A stretch of 64,000 nucleotides of DNA from DATMER01 sp031390755 (GCA_031390755.1 JANMTS010000105.1:124001-188000); one strand, 5' to 3'; shown: positions 51,310 to 61,755, numbered from the stretch's first letter. Made by a program: numbers and translations. The notes: generated from the sequence alone by a model not told the origin.

Positions 51310-52992
51310 TCAGCGCGCCTCGCCCCGGCCCCACAGCAGGAACGCCGTGGCACTCGCGGTCATCAGAAGGACGCCATAGACCGCCGCCATCCCCAGATCC
51401 TGCAGCCTCAGGCTGGAGAGGATCTCGATCGAGATGGGGCGCGTGTCGAAGGTGTAGAGGACGATGGAGACCACGAAGTCTCCAAGCGCGGTGATGAAGG
51501 CGAGGCCGGCCCCGGCCGCGAGCGCCGGACGCAGCAGAGGGAAGACCACCCGGCGCAGCCGGCGCCAGCGGTCCGCCCCGAGCGAGGAGGCCGCCTCTTC
51601 GAGCGCCGGATCCAGGCTGCGCAGCCCGGCGATCGCCCCCCGTCCGGTCAACGGCAGGCTCCGGACCAGGTAGGCGAGGGGAAGAATCCAGGGCGTGCCG
51701 ATCAGCACGAAGCGGCCGATCCACGGCTGACTGACTCCGAAGGTCGTGGCGAGCGCGATCGCGAAGACCGTGCCCGGCACCGCCCAGGGGACCGCGATCA
51801 GCCATTCGAGGACGCCGGACAGCCACGGCCAGCGCGGGCTCCTGCCGTCCACCGGCCGGGCCACGGCCACGCGCGCCGCGGCCAGCCCGAGCGCCACCGC
51901 CGCGATCGTCGAAACCACCGCCATCCAGAGCGAGTTGACCACGGGCCGCAGCTTCTCTGGCTGGGAGACCAGACCGAGCCAGTTGCGCAGCTCGAGGACC
52001 GGCGGGAACGCCTCGTTCGTCCAGGTGAACGGCGGCACGAAGGAGACCAGGAGAAGGACGGCGTGCGGCAGCAGAAGGAATGCCGCCAGCAGCCAGCCGG
52101 CGATGCCCGCAATCGTCCGGGCGAAATGGCCCTCCAGCCGGCGTCGGGCTGGTGCGACGCCGCGGACTCCGGTCGCGGCGAGTCCCTTGCGGTCGATCCA
52201 GCGCATCCCGACCAGACCGAGCAGTGCGAGCCCGGCCAGCATCACGGTCTCGACCTGGGACAGGCCCGTCTCGCCGTTGAGCTTCGAGGCGACGATCTGG
52301 GTCGTCATCACCCGGAAGCTCCCGCCGAAGAGGTAGGGCGCCGAGAACGAGGCCAGCGAGGTCATGAAGGTCAGCAGCGCGGCGCCCGCGAGCGAGGGCC
52401 GGAGCAGCGGCAGCGTCACCCGGAACAGCGTCCGGATGCGCCCGGCTCCGAGGGAGGCCGAGGCCTCCAGGAGCGCCGCGTCGAGGCGGGCCAGGCCGGC
52501 CCGGGTGAAGAGGTAGAAGTAGACGTACATCGAGTAGGCGTGGACGAGCAGGATCGCGCCCGGCCCGGCCAGTCTCCAGGGCGGCTCTTCCAGGCCGAGC
52601 GTCCCCTGGACCGCCCGCGACACGAAGCCGCTCTCTCCATAGAGGAAGAGGAAGGCGATCACGCCGACCAGCGGCGGCAGGGCGACCGGCAGGGCCACCA
52701 CCGCGGCCAGGAACCGGCGGCCGGGGAAGTCCGCGCGCTCGAACAGGAAGGCGAGCGGCACGCCCACCGCTGCGGCCAGGACGACCGAGGCGAGCGAGAT
52801 CCACAGGCTCCGCCAGAGGGCGATCCACTCGTCCGGCCGCGAGGCGAACTGCTGGAAGTTGGAAGAGGTCCATCCGGCCGGCCCGCGCAGGGCGTCGACC
52901 AGGGTCATGAGGAGCGGATAGCCCACCAGCCAGGCGAGGAGCAGCGCGAGGATCAGGGCGGCGGTGGGGATCTGGCGGGTGCCACGGTTCAT
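51310..52992 (-). CDS. Ferric/anion-type ABC importer permease (two fused domains)
   Basis: 560 residues carrying two BPD_transp_1 domains. About 12 membrane helices. The EAA-type loops that contact the ATPase are EASASLGAGRIRTLFRVTLP (first half) and EEAASSLGADRWRRLRRVVF (second half). This double-length layout is that of FbpB/SfuB/PotBC-like permeases for Fe3+ or related ligands. The ATG overlaps the stop of the ATPase gene (ATGA). The genes run solute-binding protein, ATPase, permease. Confidence 0.93.
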   Translation of the reverse strand: MNRGTRQIPTAALILALLLAWLVGYPLLMTLVDALRGPAGWTSSNFQQFASRPDEWIALWRSLWISLASVVLAAAVGVPLAFLFERADFPGRRFLAAVVALPVALPPLVGVIAFLFLYGESGFVSRAVQGTLGLEEPPWRLAGPGAILLVHAYSMYVYFYLFTRAGLARLDAALLEASASLGAGRIRTLFRVTLPLLRPSLAGAALLTFMTSLASFSAPYLFGGSFRVMTTQIVASKLNGETGLSQVETVMLAGLALLGLVGMRWIDRKGLAATGVRGVAPARRRLEGHFARTIAGIAGWLLAAFLLLPHAVLLLVSFVPPFTWTNEAFPPVLELRNWLGLVSQPEKLRPVVNSLWMAVVSTIAAVALGLAAARVAVARPVDGRSPRWPWLSGVLEWLIAVPWAVPGTVFAIALATTFGVSQPWIGRFVLIGTPWILPLAYLVRSLPLTGRGAIAGLRSLDPALEEAASSLGADRWRRLRRVVFPLLRPALAAGAGLAFITALGDFVVSIVLYTFDTRPISIEILSSLRLQDLGMAAVYGVLLMTASATAFLLWGRGEAR

Positions 52993-54083
52993 CCGGAAGA
53001 GGCTCCGCGGAAGATACGCGGACGCGGTCCGGAAGCTCCGGGAGCCACGGCCACCGTATCGCCCTCGGCTGCGGCGCCGGACGGCGCCATGACCTCGACC
53101 TCCAGGCCCCCCCCAAGGGCATCGAGCGTCACCAGGAAGTAGGAGACCGGCCCGGCATACCGCCGCTCGGTCACCCTGCCGGCCAGCGCTTGGGGAGAGC
53201 CCGGCGGGACGAGCGCCAGCGACTCGGGACGCGCCACCAGCTCGGCCGCCTCGCCCGGCTTGAGATCGCCCTCCGGATGCCCAAGCCAGACCGGGCCGGC
53301 CGCGAGCCGGAGCCCGCCGCCGTCATCCGGAACGACCGTCCCGGGAAACCCGCTCGCCCGGCCGACGAAGCTGGCCACGAAGCGCGTCGCGGGCCGCTCG
53401 TAGAGATCCTCGGGCGAGCCGACCTGGTGCAGCACGCCGCCCTGGAGCACCGCGACCCGGTCTCCCAGGTGGAAGGCTTCCTCCTGCTCGTGGGTGACGA
53501 GGACCGTGGTGATGCCGACCCGGCGGATCGTGCGCCGCAGCTCCCGGCGGGTGCGTTCGCGCAGCGTGGGATCGAGGTTCGAGAGCGGCTCGTCGAGGAG
53601 CAGAACGCGCGGCTCCGGGGCGAGAGCCCGGGCGAGGGCGACGCGCTGCTGCTGGCCGCCGGAGATCTCGCCGACCCGCCGGTCCGCGTAGCCCGGCAGG
53701 TCGACCTGGGCCAGGGCGTCGGCGACGCGGCGGCGGATCTCGTCTTTCCCGAGCTTGACGGCCTTTTCCTTCCCCCCTGTTTCCAACCCGAACGCCACGT
53801 TCTCGCCGACGGTCAGGTGGGGGAACAGCGCGTAGTGCTGGAAGACCATGCCGAAGTGGCGGCGGGACGGCGGGAGCCCGGTCACGTCCTCGCCGCCGAC
53901 CCGGATGCGTCCGGCGTCCGGCGACTCGAAGCCGGCGATGAGGCGCAGGGCCGTGGTCTTGCCGCTGCCGCTGGGGCCGAGCAGGGCGATCACCTCGCCC
54001 TGCCCCACCTCCAGGGAAAGGTTCTTCAGGACATGGTTGCCGGCGAAGCTCTTGTCGAGCCGGTCCAGGACGAGGAACGACAT
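52989..54083 (-). CDS. ABC importer ATPase, Fe3+/spermidine-type
   Basis: 364 residues. Walker A GPSGSGKTT (36-44), Q-loop FQHYALFPHL (81-90), signature ISGGQQQRVALARAL (140-154), Walker B LLLDEP (161-166) and H-loop His198. A C-terminal TOBE-type regulatory domain (about 255-364, GTVVPDDGGGLRLAAG, LVARPESLALVPPG) follows. The length and tail match FbpC/PotA-like ATPases. The ATG is 11 bp downstream of the binding-protein stop and its own end overlaps the permease start. Confidence 0.96.
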   Translation of the reverse strand: MSFLVLDRLDKSFAGNHVLKNLSLEVGQGEVIALLGPSGSGKTTALRLIAGFESPDAGRIRVGGEDVTGLPPSRRHFGMVFQHYALFPHLTVGENVAFGLETGGKEKAVKLGKDEIRRRVADALAQVDLPGYADRRVGEISGGQQQRVALARALAPEPRVLLLDEPLSNLDPTLRERTRRELRRTIRRVGITTVLVTHEQEEAFHLGDRVAVLQGGVLHQVGSPEDLYERPATRFVASFVGRASGFPGTVVPDDGGGLRLAAGPVWLGHPEGDLKPGEAAELVARPESLALVPPGSPQALAGRVTERRYAGPVSYFLVTLDALGGGLEVEVMAPSGAAAEGDTVAVAPGASGPRPRIFRGASSG

Positions 54084-54094
54084 GGCGGTCCGGC

Positions 54095-55129
54095 CTACGG
54101 GGTCTCCGCGGCGCCCTTGCCGCGGACGGTCCGGTCCCAGGTGGCCATCCACTCCTGCCCGTTCCTGTCGATGAGCGCCCAGTCGACCTTCGCCGGCTTC
54201 CAGTCGCGCAGCACCTCCTGCGCCCACTCCGGGAGCTGGTCGGAGGGCATGTCGGTCCGCGCCGGGAGTCGGAACGCCTCGCGCGCGGCGAGCGCCTGGC
54301 CTTCACGGCTGCCGACGTACTCGATGAACGCCTTGGCCTCCTCGGCGTGGACGGCGCCCTTGACGAGGCCGAGCGAGTCGTCGATCACCGGCGTGCCGCT
54401 GGCCGGGAAGTGGAAGGCGAGCGGCGAGCCGCGCTTGCGCTGCCAGAGGAGGTCGGTCAGCTCCCAGATCGTGACGAGCCCCTCCTGGCGGTTCAGCTTC
54501 TCGATCATGAGCGCCGGCTGCTGGAGGTACTCCTTGGTCTGGGCGTCGAGGCGCCGCAGCCAGTCGAAGCCGCGGTCGGGGCTGCCGGTCTCCTGGACGG
54601 AGCGCGACAGAACCATCCCGAAGAACGTGCGCAGGGTGCCGCTCGCGAGCGGATCGCGCATCAGGATCTTGCCCTTCCACCTCGGATCGAGCAGGTCGTC
54701 CCAGTCGTGCGGCGCGTCCTGCGCGGACACCGCCTTGGAGTTGTAGACCAGGACCGGCGCCGTCCGGTACGACGCGAAGAAGAGGTCGTCCGCGCCGCGG
54801 CTCTCGGGAGGGATGGCCTCGGCCCAGTCCGGGCGGTACGGAGCGAGCAGCCCCTCGCGCGCCGCCCGGCCGAGGATCGCCTGCGGTCCGCCGAACCAGA
54901 CATCGGCCTGCGGGTTCACGGCCTCGGACTTGATCCGGTCGTAGACATCCTGCGAGCCCATGTCGAGCCAGCGCACGTCGATCCCGGGGTGGGAGGCTTC
55001 GAAGCTCTTCTCCATGAGGGAGAGCAGGTCTCCGCCATGGGGCGAGTAGACGACGAGAGGGGTACGGCCGTCGCCGCATCCCGGGAGAGCGAGCGCCGCG
55101 AGGACGCAGAGGAGTCGGATGGTTCTCAT
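54095..55129 (-). CDS. ABC solute-binding lipoprotein, ferric-type
   Basis: 344 residues from the ATG at 55129; a second ATG at 55138 arises from a 9-bp tandem duplication. A lipobox (ALALPGCGDG, Cys about 18) anchors it to a membrane. LVVYSPHGGDLLSLMEKSFE and NPQADVWFGGPQAILGRAA are typical of the Fe3+/AfuA family; VPTW-like WDDLLDPRWKGKILMRDPLA and SGTPVIDDSLGLVKGAVHAE follow. It should deliver Fe3+ or a similar ion/ligand to the adjacent importer. The ligand is inferred from family resemblance, not from identified metal-binding residues. Confidence 0.9.
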   Translation of the reverse strand: MRTIRLLCVLAALALPGCGDGRTPLVVYSPHGGDLLSLMEKSFEASHPGIDVRWLDMGSQDVYDRIKSEAVNPQADVWFGGPQAILGRAAREGLLAPYRPDWAEAIPPESRGADDLFFASYRTAPVLVYNSKAVSAQDAPHDWDDLLDPRWKGKILMRDPLASGTLRTFFGMVLSRSVQETGSPDRGFDWLRRLDAQTKEYLQQPALMIEKLNRQEGLVTIWELTDLLWQRKRGSPLAFHFPASGTPVIDDSLGLVKGAVHAEEAKAFIEYVGSREGQALAAREAFRLPARTDMPSDQLPEWAQEVLRDWKPAKVDWALIDRNGQEWMATWDRTVRGKGAAETP

Positions 55130-55188
55130 GGCTGGCATGGCTGGGATGTGTCCTGGGCGGGGCCGATGCCCCGAAGCTGCGCGGGATC

Positions 55189-56256
55189 TTATCTCACTGG
55201 GGATTGACGCAACTCCCCAGCGGCCCCACTGCGAGAGGGCGGGGCCGGAAGGGCGGAGGAGAGGATTTCCTCCGCCTTCTCCGCCACCCGCTCCGGCGTG
55301 ATGGCCAGCAGACAGGCCTTGGCCTCGTCGAACCGGCGGTAGCAGAAGCTGCAAGGTAGTGTCTTCCAGAGAGCCCGCTCCGGCGCGCCATACGGACCGT
55401 GGCGCTCCGGGTCGGTCGGTCCCATCAACATCAGAACCGGCCTGCCGAAGGCGTGGGCGAGGTGGGTGGGACCGGTGTCTCCCCCCAGAACCAGTCTCGC
55501 CCGCCGCAGCAGCGCCGCGAGCGTCGGAAGGTCCCCGGCCGGCACCGTTCGCGCCGCGCCGCCGCTCGCCGCCTCGACTCCGGCCGCCAGCGATTCCTCC
55601 CCGTGGGCGAGGGGGACGAGAGACGGCAGGCCGGTGCGCTCGCGCAGCAGCCGCGCCGCCTTGCCCCACATCTCCGGCGGATAGCGCTTGCTTCCCCAGC
55701 CGGCGCCGGTCTGGATCAGCGCGAACGGCTCCGGGCCGACATCGGCGTTCAACGTCTCCCGAAAGATCTTCTCGCCGCCGAAGTCCGCCGGCTCTTCGGG
55801 CAATCCGAGGGCGTCGAGAAGGGAGAGAGCCCGGTCCACCGCGTGAATCCCCCGCGGGGCCACGGGCTCGCTGATCCAGAACGAGCTGGACGGCTCCCGG
55901 CGCCAGGGCCGGCCCAGACCGATGCGCCGATCGCACTGCGTGAGCGCCGAGAGAAATCCCGCCTTGTGGTTGCCCATGAGGTCGAGCGCCACATCCGGCG
56001 CGAACCGGTCGAGCGCGCGGAGGAAGCCGGCGATGCCTTCGCGGGTCGCCGAAGAGAACGGCTTCTTGCGCCAGGGGCGCAGCCGAACCGGGATCACCTC
56101 GTCGAGGTCCGGGTGGCCTTCGAGGACGGGCGCCATGGCCCCCTCGACCAGCCAGCCGATTCGTGCCTTCGGGAGATGCCGGCGCAGCGCGGTAAGCACC
56201 GGCAGGCAATGCACCACGTCGCCCAGGGCGCTGGTGCGGATGAGGAGAATGTTCAA
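55189..56256 (-). CDS. GT9 family heptosyltransferase
   Basis: 355 residues from TTG 56256 (TTGA overlap with the upstream gene). NILLIRTSALGDVVHCLPVL is the standard start of GT9 enzymes; IGLGRPWRREPSSSF, LIQTGAGWGSKRYPPEMW, LVLGGDTGPTHLAHAFGRPV (donor site) and MLMGPTDPERHGPYGAP follow. It transfers ADP-heptose to the LPS inner core. Its position directly after rfaE2 supports this. The four cysteines near the C-terminus (LPCSFCYRRFDEAKACL) are common in WaaC/WaaF-like proteins. Confidence 0.92.
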   Translation of the reverse strand: MNILLIRTSALGDVVHCLPVLTALRRHLPKARIGWLVEGAMAPVLEGHPDLDEVIPVRLRPWRKKPFSSATREGIAGFLRALDRFAPDVALDLMGNHKAGFLSALTQCDRRIGLGRPWRREPSSSFWISEPVAPRGIHAVDRALSLLDALGLPEEPADFGGEKIFRETLNADVGPEPFALIQTGAGWGSKRYPPEMWGKAARLLRERTGLPSLVPLAHGEESLAAGVEAASGGAARTVPAGDLPTLAALLRRARLVLGGDTGPTHLAHAFGRPVLMLMGPTDPERHGPYGAPERALWKTLPCSFCYRRFDEAKACLLAITPERVAEKAEEILSSALPAPPSRSGAAGELRQSPVR

Positions 56257-56738
56257 CCCTTCTCCGGCAGGGCCTTGACCTTCGAGATCAGGTCGCTCGT
56301 CGCGTGGTCCTTGGGATCGCCGACCAGCGCGGTGCGCCCTCCGTAGGCGCGGACCACCTCGTGCTCCGGCACCCGTTCGGGCGAGCCGTAGTCCGTTCCC
56401 TTGCAATGGACATCCGGCTGAAGCTCGGCCAGAAGCGGAGCGGGCGAGTCGCCCTGAAAGACCACGACGAAGTCCACCGGCTCCAGCGCCGCCAGCAGCT
56501 CGGCGCGCTCGGCCGCGGTCACGACCGGCCGACCGGGACCCTTGAGGCGGGCGACGGAATCGTCGTCGTTGATCGCCACGACCAGGGCGTCCCCCTCGGC
56601 GCGGGCGGAGCGCAGGTAGCGCAGATGGCCGACGTGAAGCAGGTCGAAATGACCGTTGGCAAACGCGATCGTCTTGCCGTGGGACTTGAGCGCCCGCAGG
56701 CGCTGGCGGAGCGCGTCGAGCGTCAGGATTTCGCCCAT
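56253..56738 (-). CDS. rfaE2: D-glycero-beta-D-manno-heptose-1-phosphate adenylyltransferase
   Basis: 161 residues from the ATG at 56738, with GAGGAGAT about 5 bp upstream. IAFANGHFDLLHVGHLRYL contains the nucleotidyltransferase HxGH motif, VVAINDDDSVARLKGPGRP and PDVHCKGTDYGSPERVPE follow, and it ends LISKVKALPEKG. It corresponds to the C-terminal half of HldE, here a separate protein. It makes ADP-heptose from heptose-1-phosphate and ATP. It overlaps rfaE1 by 16 bp. Confidence 0.95.
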   Translation of the reverse strand: MGEILTLDALRQRLRALKSHGKTIAFANGHFDLLHVGHLRYLRSARAEGDALVVAINDDDSVARLKGPGRPVVTAAERAELLAALEPVDFVVVFQGDSPAPLLAELQPDVHCKGTDYGSPERVPEHEVVRAYGGRTALVGDPKDHATSDLISKVKALPEKG

Positions 56739-57790
56739 GTGATCTCCTCGCGGGGCCGGGGGTCGCTCTCCACGGCGTGACGCAGCTCCTCGCGGGTGAG
56801 CGTGGCCGTCCCCATCTTCATGACCACGATTCCGCCTGCATAGTTGGCGAGCAGAGTGGCTTCCAGGGGTGTGGCTCCGGCGGCGATCGCCAGGGCGAAG
56901 GTGCCGATGACCGTGTCGCCGGCTCCGGTGACGTCGGCCACCTGATCCGTCCCGTGGACCGGCATATGAAGAGCTTGACGCTCGGAGGAGCCTTCGAACA
57001 GGCTCATGCCGCGGCTGCCGCGGGTGATGAGAAGGAATCGCGCCCCGAGGCGTTCGCGCAGGAGGCGCCCTCCCGAGTCGAGGCCCTCCGCCTCGTCGAG
57101 CGTGGAGCCCAGAAGCGCCTCGGCCTCTTCCTGATTCGGAGTGGCGCCGTCGAGCCCCTCGAACTCGCCGAGCCGGTAGCGGCTGTCGCAGAGCAGCGTG
57201 GCGTCCGCTCCCAGCGCCGTCCGGAGGAGGGGGAGCATCGCCGGAGTCACCGAGCCGTAGCCGTAGTCGGAGAGGATCGCAACCCGGGGCCGCGCCTGGT
57301 CCCACTCCGCGAGCCATTCCGCAAGCACCGTTGCGAAGCGGACCGTCTCGTCGGCCGTCAGCTCCAGCGATTCCTCGATGTCATAGCGCACGATCTGCTG
57401 CTTGATGGCGTGCCGTCCGCCGCCGAGGATCCGGACCTTCGTCGGGGTTCGATACCCGGGCCGGACGAGCACGCCGACGGTCTCGATCCCGCGCTCCTGG
57501 AGTGCTTCGAGGAGCCCGCGGCCGTGGGCGTCATCGCCGACGACACCGAGCGGAAGAGCCCGGCCGCCGAGCGCCGCGACGTTCGCCACGGCGTTGGCGC
57601 CGCCCCCCGGGATCAACCGCTCGCCCTCGTAGGAGAGGATGAGCACGGGAGCCTCTCGGCTGATCCGCTTCGGCGTGCCGGTGATGAACAGGTCGGCCAC
57701 GAGGTCGGCCAGCATGACGACCGGCTGACCGGCCATGGCGTCGACGAGGCCGAGCAGGCGCTCGTGTGTCGGTGGTACGGGAGCGGTCAT
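56723..57790 (-). CDS. rfaE1: D-glycero-beta-D-manno-heptose-7-phosphate kinase
   Basis: 355 residues of the PfkB ribokinase fold. LVADLFITGTPKRISREAPV is the substrate-binding start, LIPGGGANAVANVAALGG is the PfkB motif 1, and VADVTGAGDTVIGTFALA is motif 2 with the catalytic Asp. This is the N-terminal half of bifunctional HldE. It phosphorylates heptose-7-phosphate at O-1. The phosphatase GmhB and isomerase GmhA are not in the window. Confidence 0.95.
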   Translation of the reverse strand: MTAPVPPTHERLLGLVDAMAGQPVVMLADLVADLFITGTPKRISREAPVLILSYEGERLIPGGGANAVANVAALGGRALPLGVVGDDAHGRGLLEALQERGIETVGVLVRPGYRTPTKVRILGGGRHAIKQQIVRYDIEESLELTADETVRFATVLAEWLAEWDQARPRVAILSDYGYGSVTPAMLPLLRTALGADATLLCDSRYRLGEFEGLDGATPNQEEAEALLGSTLDEAEGLDSGGRLLRERLGARFLLITRGSRGMSLFEGSSERQALHMPVHGTDQVADVTGAGDTVIGTFALAIAAGATPLEATLLANYAGGIVVMKMGTATLTREELRHAVESDPRPREEITWAKS

Positions 57791-57800
57791 CGGCGGGAGT

Positions 57801-59168
57801 TTACCGCACCAGATGAAACCGCTCCTGCCGCCGGAACGTCCAGTGCCGGTTCCCCTGGTCGTCCAGATAGGCCTCTTCTTCCTGCCGGCACGAGAGGCGC
57901 TGGTTGTTCCACTCGGGGATCGTCGAGGCCGACTGAAGCTCGATGGAGAACCAGGTGGCCGGGCGCAGCTTCAGGTCTCCGCGCACGGGGACGCCCTGCT
58001 GGCGGTCCCACAGGCCGATCAGCGGACCGGCGGAGTGGCCGCGGTCGCCGACGGGGTGGGAGTAGATCGTGCCGTCGATCCCCGCCGCGGTCATGGCGGC
58101 GCGGGCGGCCTCGAGGGCTTCGTTCCCCGTCCGGCCCGGGGTCATCTCCTTGAGGAGAATGTCCTGCAGCCGGTTGGTCGTGGCCAGGCATTTCTGGAGG
58201 CCCGCGGGCGCATCCGTCTCTCCGTCGCGAAGGACGTACCCGACGTGCTGGGTGTCCGTGTGGAGACCGAGGGCGATGACTCCGAAGTCGACCCAGAGCG
58301 CGTCTCCCCGTTTGATGACTCCCGGCCCCCAGTCCTCGCCGGCGCCGGCCCGCTCCACGTGCGGCTGGAACCAGACGGTCATGCCGAGATCCTGGACGCG
58401 CTGGCGGAACCACCACTCCACGTCCTCGGCGGTGGTCTTTCCGGGCTCGATGACCGCATTGGAGAACGCGGTGGCGATGAGCGCGTGGACCGTCTCCTCG
58501 ACCTTCCGGTAGCGCGGCATCATCTCGGGCAGCCGGGTCTCCATGTACTCGATGGCGAGGCGCGGCTCGCGCACGATCCGCCTGGACAGCTCCGGTCCGA
58601 GAGCCGCTTCGAGCGCCTCGCGCTCGCCCGCGCCAAGGCCGTCCGAGAAGGCGTGGACGGGATCGATGTTGAGCGCGACGGTCTTCGGGTCCGCCTTCTC
58701 CACGAGCTGGCGGAGCAGGCGCCACTGATCGTCGCCGACGAGCTCGGCGCCTCTCACCGGCGGGTTCGGATCCCGGTAGACGGTGAAGAGGCCGCCCTGA
58801 TCGCCGCCGCCCAGCGCCAGCCGGGTCACGCCCTTCTCCGGCCCCTGGTCGTGGAAGACGTAGATCGACCGCCGCCGGGCCGCGAACGTGGTGGGCGAGA
58901 CCATCGAGTCGAAGACCGGGTCCTCGGCGTACTCCCGCATGGACAGGATCCAAATGTCGATCCCGTACCGCCGCATCGCCTCGGGAAGCACCTCGGTCAG
59001 CCGTTTCGCCGTCCAGGCCTGCTGCTCAACGGCCTGCTCCCGCAACGTGGGGAGGGGATGGATCTGGGGGACCACGCTGTGGGGAACGGAAACCGGCTCC
59101 CATCCCGTTGCGCCCAAAGCGGCTGCCGGAAGAAGAACGAGAAGAAGGACGAAGGTGCGGATCGGCAT
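57801..59168 (-). CDS. Secreted M24 family metallopeptidase (Xaa-Pro peptidase type)
   Basis: 455 residues from the ATG at 59168, with GGAG 6 bp upstream. Signal peptide about 1-20 (FVLLLVLLPAAALGA). An N-terminal creatinase-like domain is followed by the pita-bread fold. Metal ligands appear in order: Asp in DALWVDFGVIA, Asp in LHTDTQHVGY, His in SHPVGDRGHSAG, Glu in TWFSIELQSAS and Glu in RQEEEAYL. All five are present, so the enzyme should be active, probably as an exported aminopeptidase. It is the first gene after rfaE1 on the upstream side and is separated by about 10 bp. Confidence 0.9.
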   Translation of the reverse strand: MPIRTFVLLLVLLPAAALGATGWEPVSVPHSVVPQIHPLPTLREQAVEQQAWTAKRLTEVLPEAMRRYGIDIWILSMREYAEDPVFDSMVSPTTFAARRRSIYVFHDQGPEKGVTRLALGGGDQGGLFTVYRDPNPPVRGAELVGDDQWRLLRQLVEKADPKTVALNIDPVHAFSDGLGAGEREALEAALGPELSRRIVREPRLAIEYMETRLPEMMPRYRKVEETVHALIATAFSNAVIEPGKTTAEDVEWWFRQRVQDLGMTVWFQPHVERAGAGEDWGPGVIKRGDALWVDFGVIALGLHTDTQHVGYVLRDGETDAPAGLQKCLATTNRLQDILLKEMTPGRTGNEALEAARAAMTAAGIDGTIYSHPVGDRGHSAGPLIGLWDRQQGVPVRGDLKLRPATWFSIELQSASTIPEWNNQRLSCRQEEEAYLDDQGNRHWTFRRQERFHLVR

Positions 59169-59183
59169 GGCGGACTCCTGCAT

Positions 59184-59597
59184 TCAGCCGCCGAGCTGCT
59201 CGTCGGAGACCGGCTCCAGCCAATCCGTCTCCACGGCCACGTTGACCGCGAGGTGGACCATCGGGGCGTCCGGCGTGGCGCCGTGCCAGTGCTTCTCGCC
59301 CGGCGCGATGTGAATCAGCTCGCCGACCCCCGCCTCCCCGACCGGACCGCCGTCGTGCTGGAAGCGGCAGCGGCCTTCGACCACGATCAGCACCTGCACG
59401 CCGGTGTGCGTGTGCCAGTTCGTCCGGGCACCGGCCGGAAACTCGACGCGCAGAATTTTCACGTCTGGCACGTCCGGCACGTCCGGAGTGTCTGGAGCGG
59501 GGCCCGTGTCCACCATGCGGCGGAGGATAACCTCCCCCGAGAAGTACGCGGCCTCTGCCGGCTTGGCAGGCAGCTCGGATGGATTGACGATCTTCAT
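59184..59597 (-). CDS. Cupin-domain protein
   Basis: 137 residues from the ATG at 59597, with GGAGATCC upstream. The single cupin barrel has TNWHTHTGVQVLIVVEGR (motif 1, two His) and GELIHIAPGEKHWHGATP (motif 2 with His). A 9-bp tandem expansion at 59461-59496 encodes TPDVPDVPDV, inserted before the barrel. The ATG overlaps the stop of the glycerophosphodiesterase gene. A metal-binding enzyme or sensor; the substrate is unknown. Confidence 0.85.
   Translation of the reverse strand: MKIVNPSELPAKPAEAAYFSGEVILRRMVDTGPAPDTPDVPDVPDVKILRVEFPAGARTNWHTHTGVQVLIVVEGRCRFQHDGGPVGEAGVGELIHIAPGEKHWHGATPDAPMVHLAVNVAVETDWLEPVSDEQLGG
59461..59496. repeat. 9-bp tandem repeat in the cupin gene (4 units)
   Basis: ACGTCTGGC, ACGTCCGGC, ACGTCCGGA and GTGTCTGGA run head to tail and keep the reading frame (TPDVPDV-type peptide). 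Confidence 0.8.
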
Positions 59598-60547
59598 GAG
59601 GATCTCCTCTCCTGGAACAGGCGATCGGCCTCGCGGCGGGCGAGGTCGGGAAAATCGGTGAACAGGCCGTCGACGCCGAGCCCGAGAAACTGCCGAACCT
59701 CGCGGCCGGGATCTCCCTCGTAGTCCGGCGCGAGAAACCGCTCCTCGCTGCGGAGCGTCCAGGGATGGACGAGCAGGCCGGCGCGATGGGCGTCCTCGAC
59801 CAGCGAGGTGGCTGGAAGAAGCCGGCCGGCCGGCTCCGCGGGCACGATCATCCGCTTGTCGGGGCCGATGCCGTCCGCGTACGAGGCGATTTCGGTCAAC
59901 CCCGTGGGCGTGGCGAGATCGCGATAGGAACGGTCGACGTCCCAGGGCCGCCCCTCCGCCTCCAGGAGCTGGATGAGAGGAAGATCGGTCATCCCGCGCA
60001 AGCGTTTCAGATTTCCAATCTCGAAGGACTGGAGATAGACGGCCGCGGTCCGGCCGCGGAAGCCGGAGTCGTGGAGGGCTTTCACCATGGGCTCCTCCAG
60101 AGGCAGGCCGAGCGACCGGAACCAGGTCGGATGCTTGGTCTCCGGGTACACGCCCACGCCCCGGCTGCGGGCCAGATCCAGCACCTCCTGGAACGTGGGG
60201 ATCTCGAAGCGGCCGTTCCACGAGGGGTCCCGGAACGGAAGCCTTTCGCGGGCGCGTAGCGTCTTGATCTCGGCGAGAGTGAGATCCTCGGTAAACCAGC
60301 CGGTGACCTCGCGGCCGTCGATGACTTTCGTGGTCCGCCGGTCACTCAGGTCCGGCCGGTCGGCCACGTCCGTCGTCTCGGAAATCTCGTTCTCGTGGCG
60401 GACGATCAGAACGCCGTCGCGGCTGATGCACAGGTCCGGCTCGATGTAGTCCGCGCCCATCTCGATCGCCAGCTCGTACGACGCCAGAGTGTGCTCGGGC
60501 CGGTAGCCGCTGGCACCGCGGTGGCCAATCACGAGGGGGCCAATCAC
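59594..60547 (-). CDS. Glycerophosphodiester phosphodiesterase
   Basis: 317 residues of the GDPD TIM-barrel family. VIGHRGASGYRPEHTLASYE has the His-Arg and Glu catalytic set, MGADYIEPDLCISRDG carries the metal-binding Glu/Asp, and VRHENEISETTD the second His. VYPETKHPTWFRSLGL and GIGPDKRMIVPAE belong to the long GlpQ-type. No signal peptide is present. A 15-bp tandem duplication at the 5' end creates two possible GTG starts, 60547 and 60532. It hydrolyses glycerophosphodiesters to glycerol-3-phosphate and alcohols. Confidence 0.92.
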   Translation of the reverse strand: MIGPLVIGHRGASGYRPEHTLASYELAIEMGADYIEPDLCISRDGVLIVRHENEISETTDVADRPDLSDRRTTKVIDGREVTGWFTEDLTLAEIKTLRARERLPFRDPSWNGRFEIPTFQEVLDLARSRGVGVYPETKHPTWFRSLGLPLEEPMVKALHDSGFRGRTAAVYLQSFEIGNLKRLRGMTDLPLIQLLEAEGRPWDVDRSYRDLATPTGLTEIASYADGIGPDKRMIVPAEPAGRLLPATSLVEDAHRAGLLVHPWTLRSEERFLAPDYEGDPGREVRQFLGLGVDGLFTDFPDLARREADRLFQERRSS

Positions 60548-60555
60548 GAGGGGGG
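60526..60555. repeat. 15-bp tandem duplication over the GDPD start
   Basis: CAATCACGAGGGGGC and CAATCACGAGGGGGG lie head to tail. Each contains a GTG start in frame on the minus strand. Confidence 0.8.
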
Positions 60556-60669
60556 CGATACCGCTTCGACGGTCTTCGCGCTGCTGCTGGCCATGCGTCC
60601 TCCTGCTGATCCGGCGATCCTAGCAGAGACAGCGAAGGGGGACCGGGGCTTGCGCTAAGCTCCCCTTCC

Positions 60670-61755
<1,086 letters not shown>

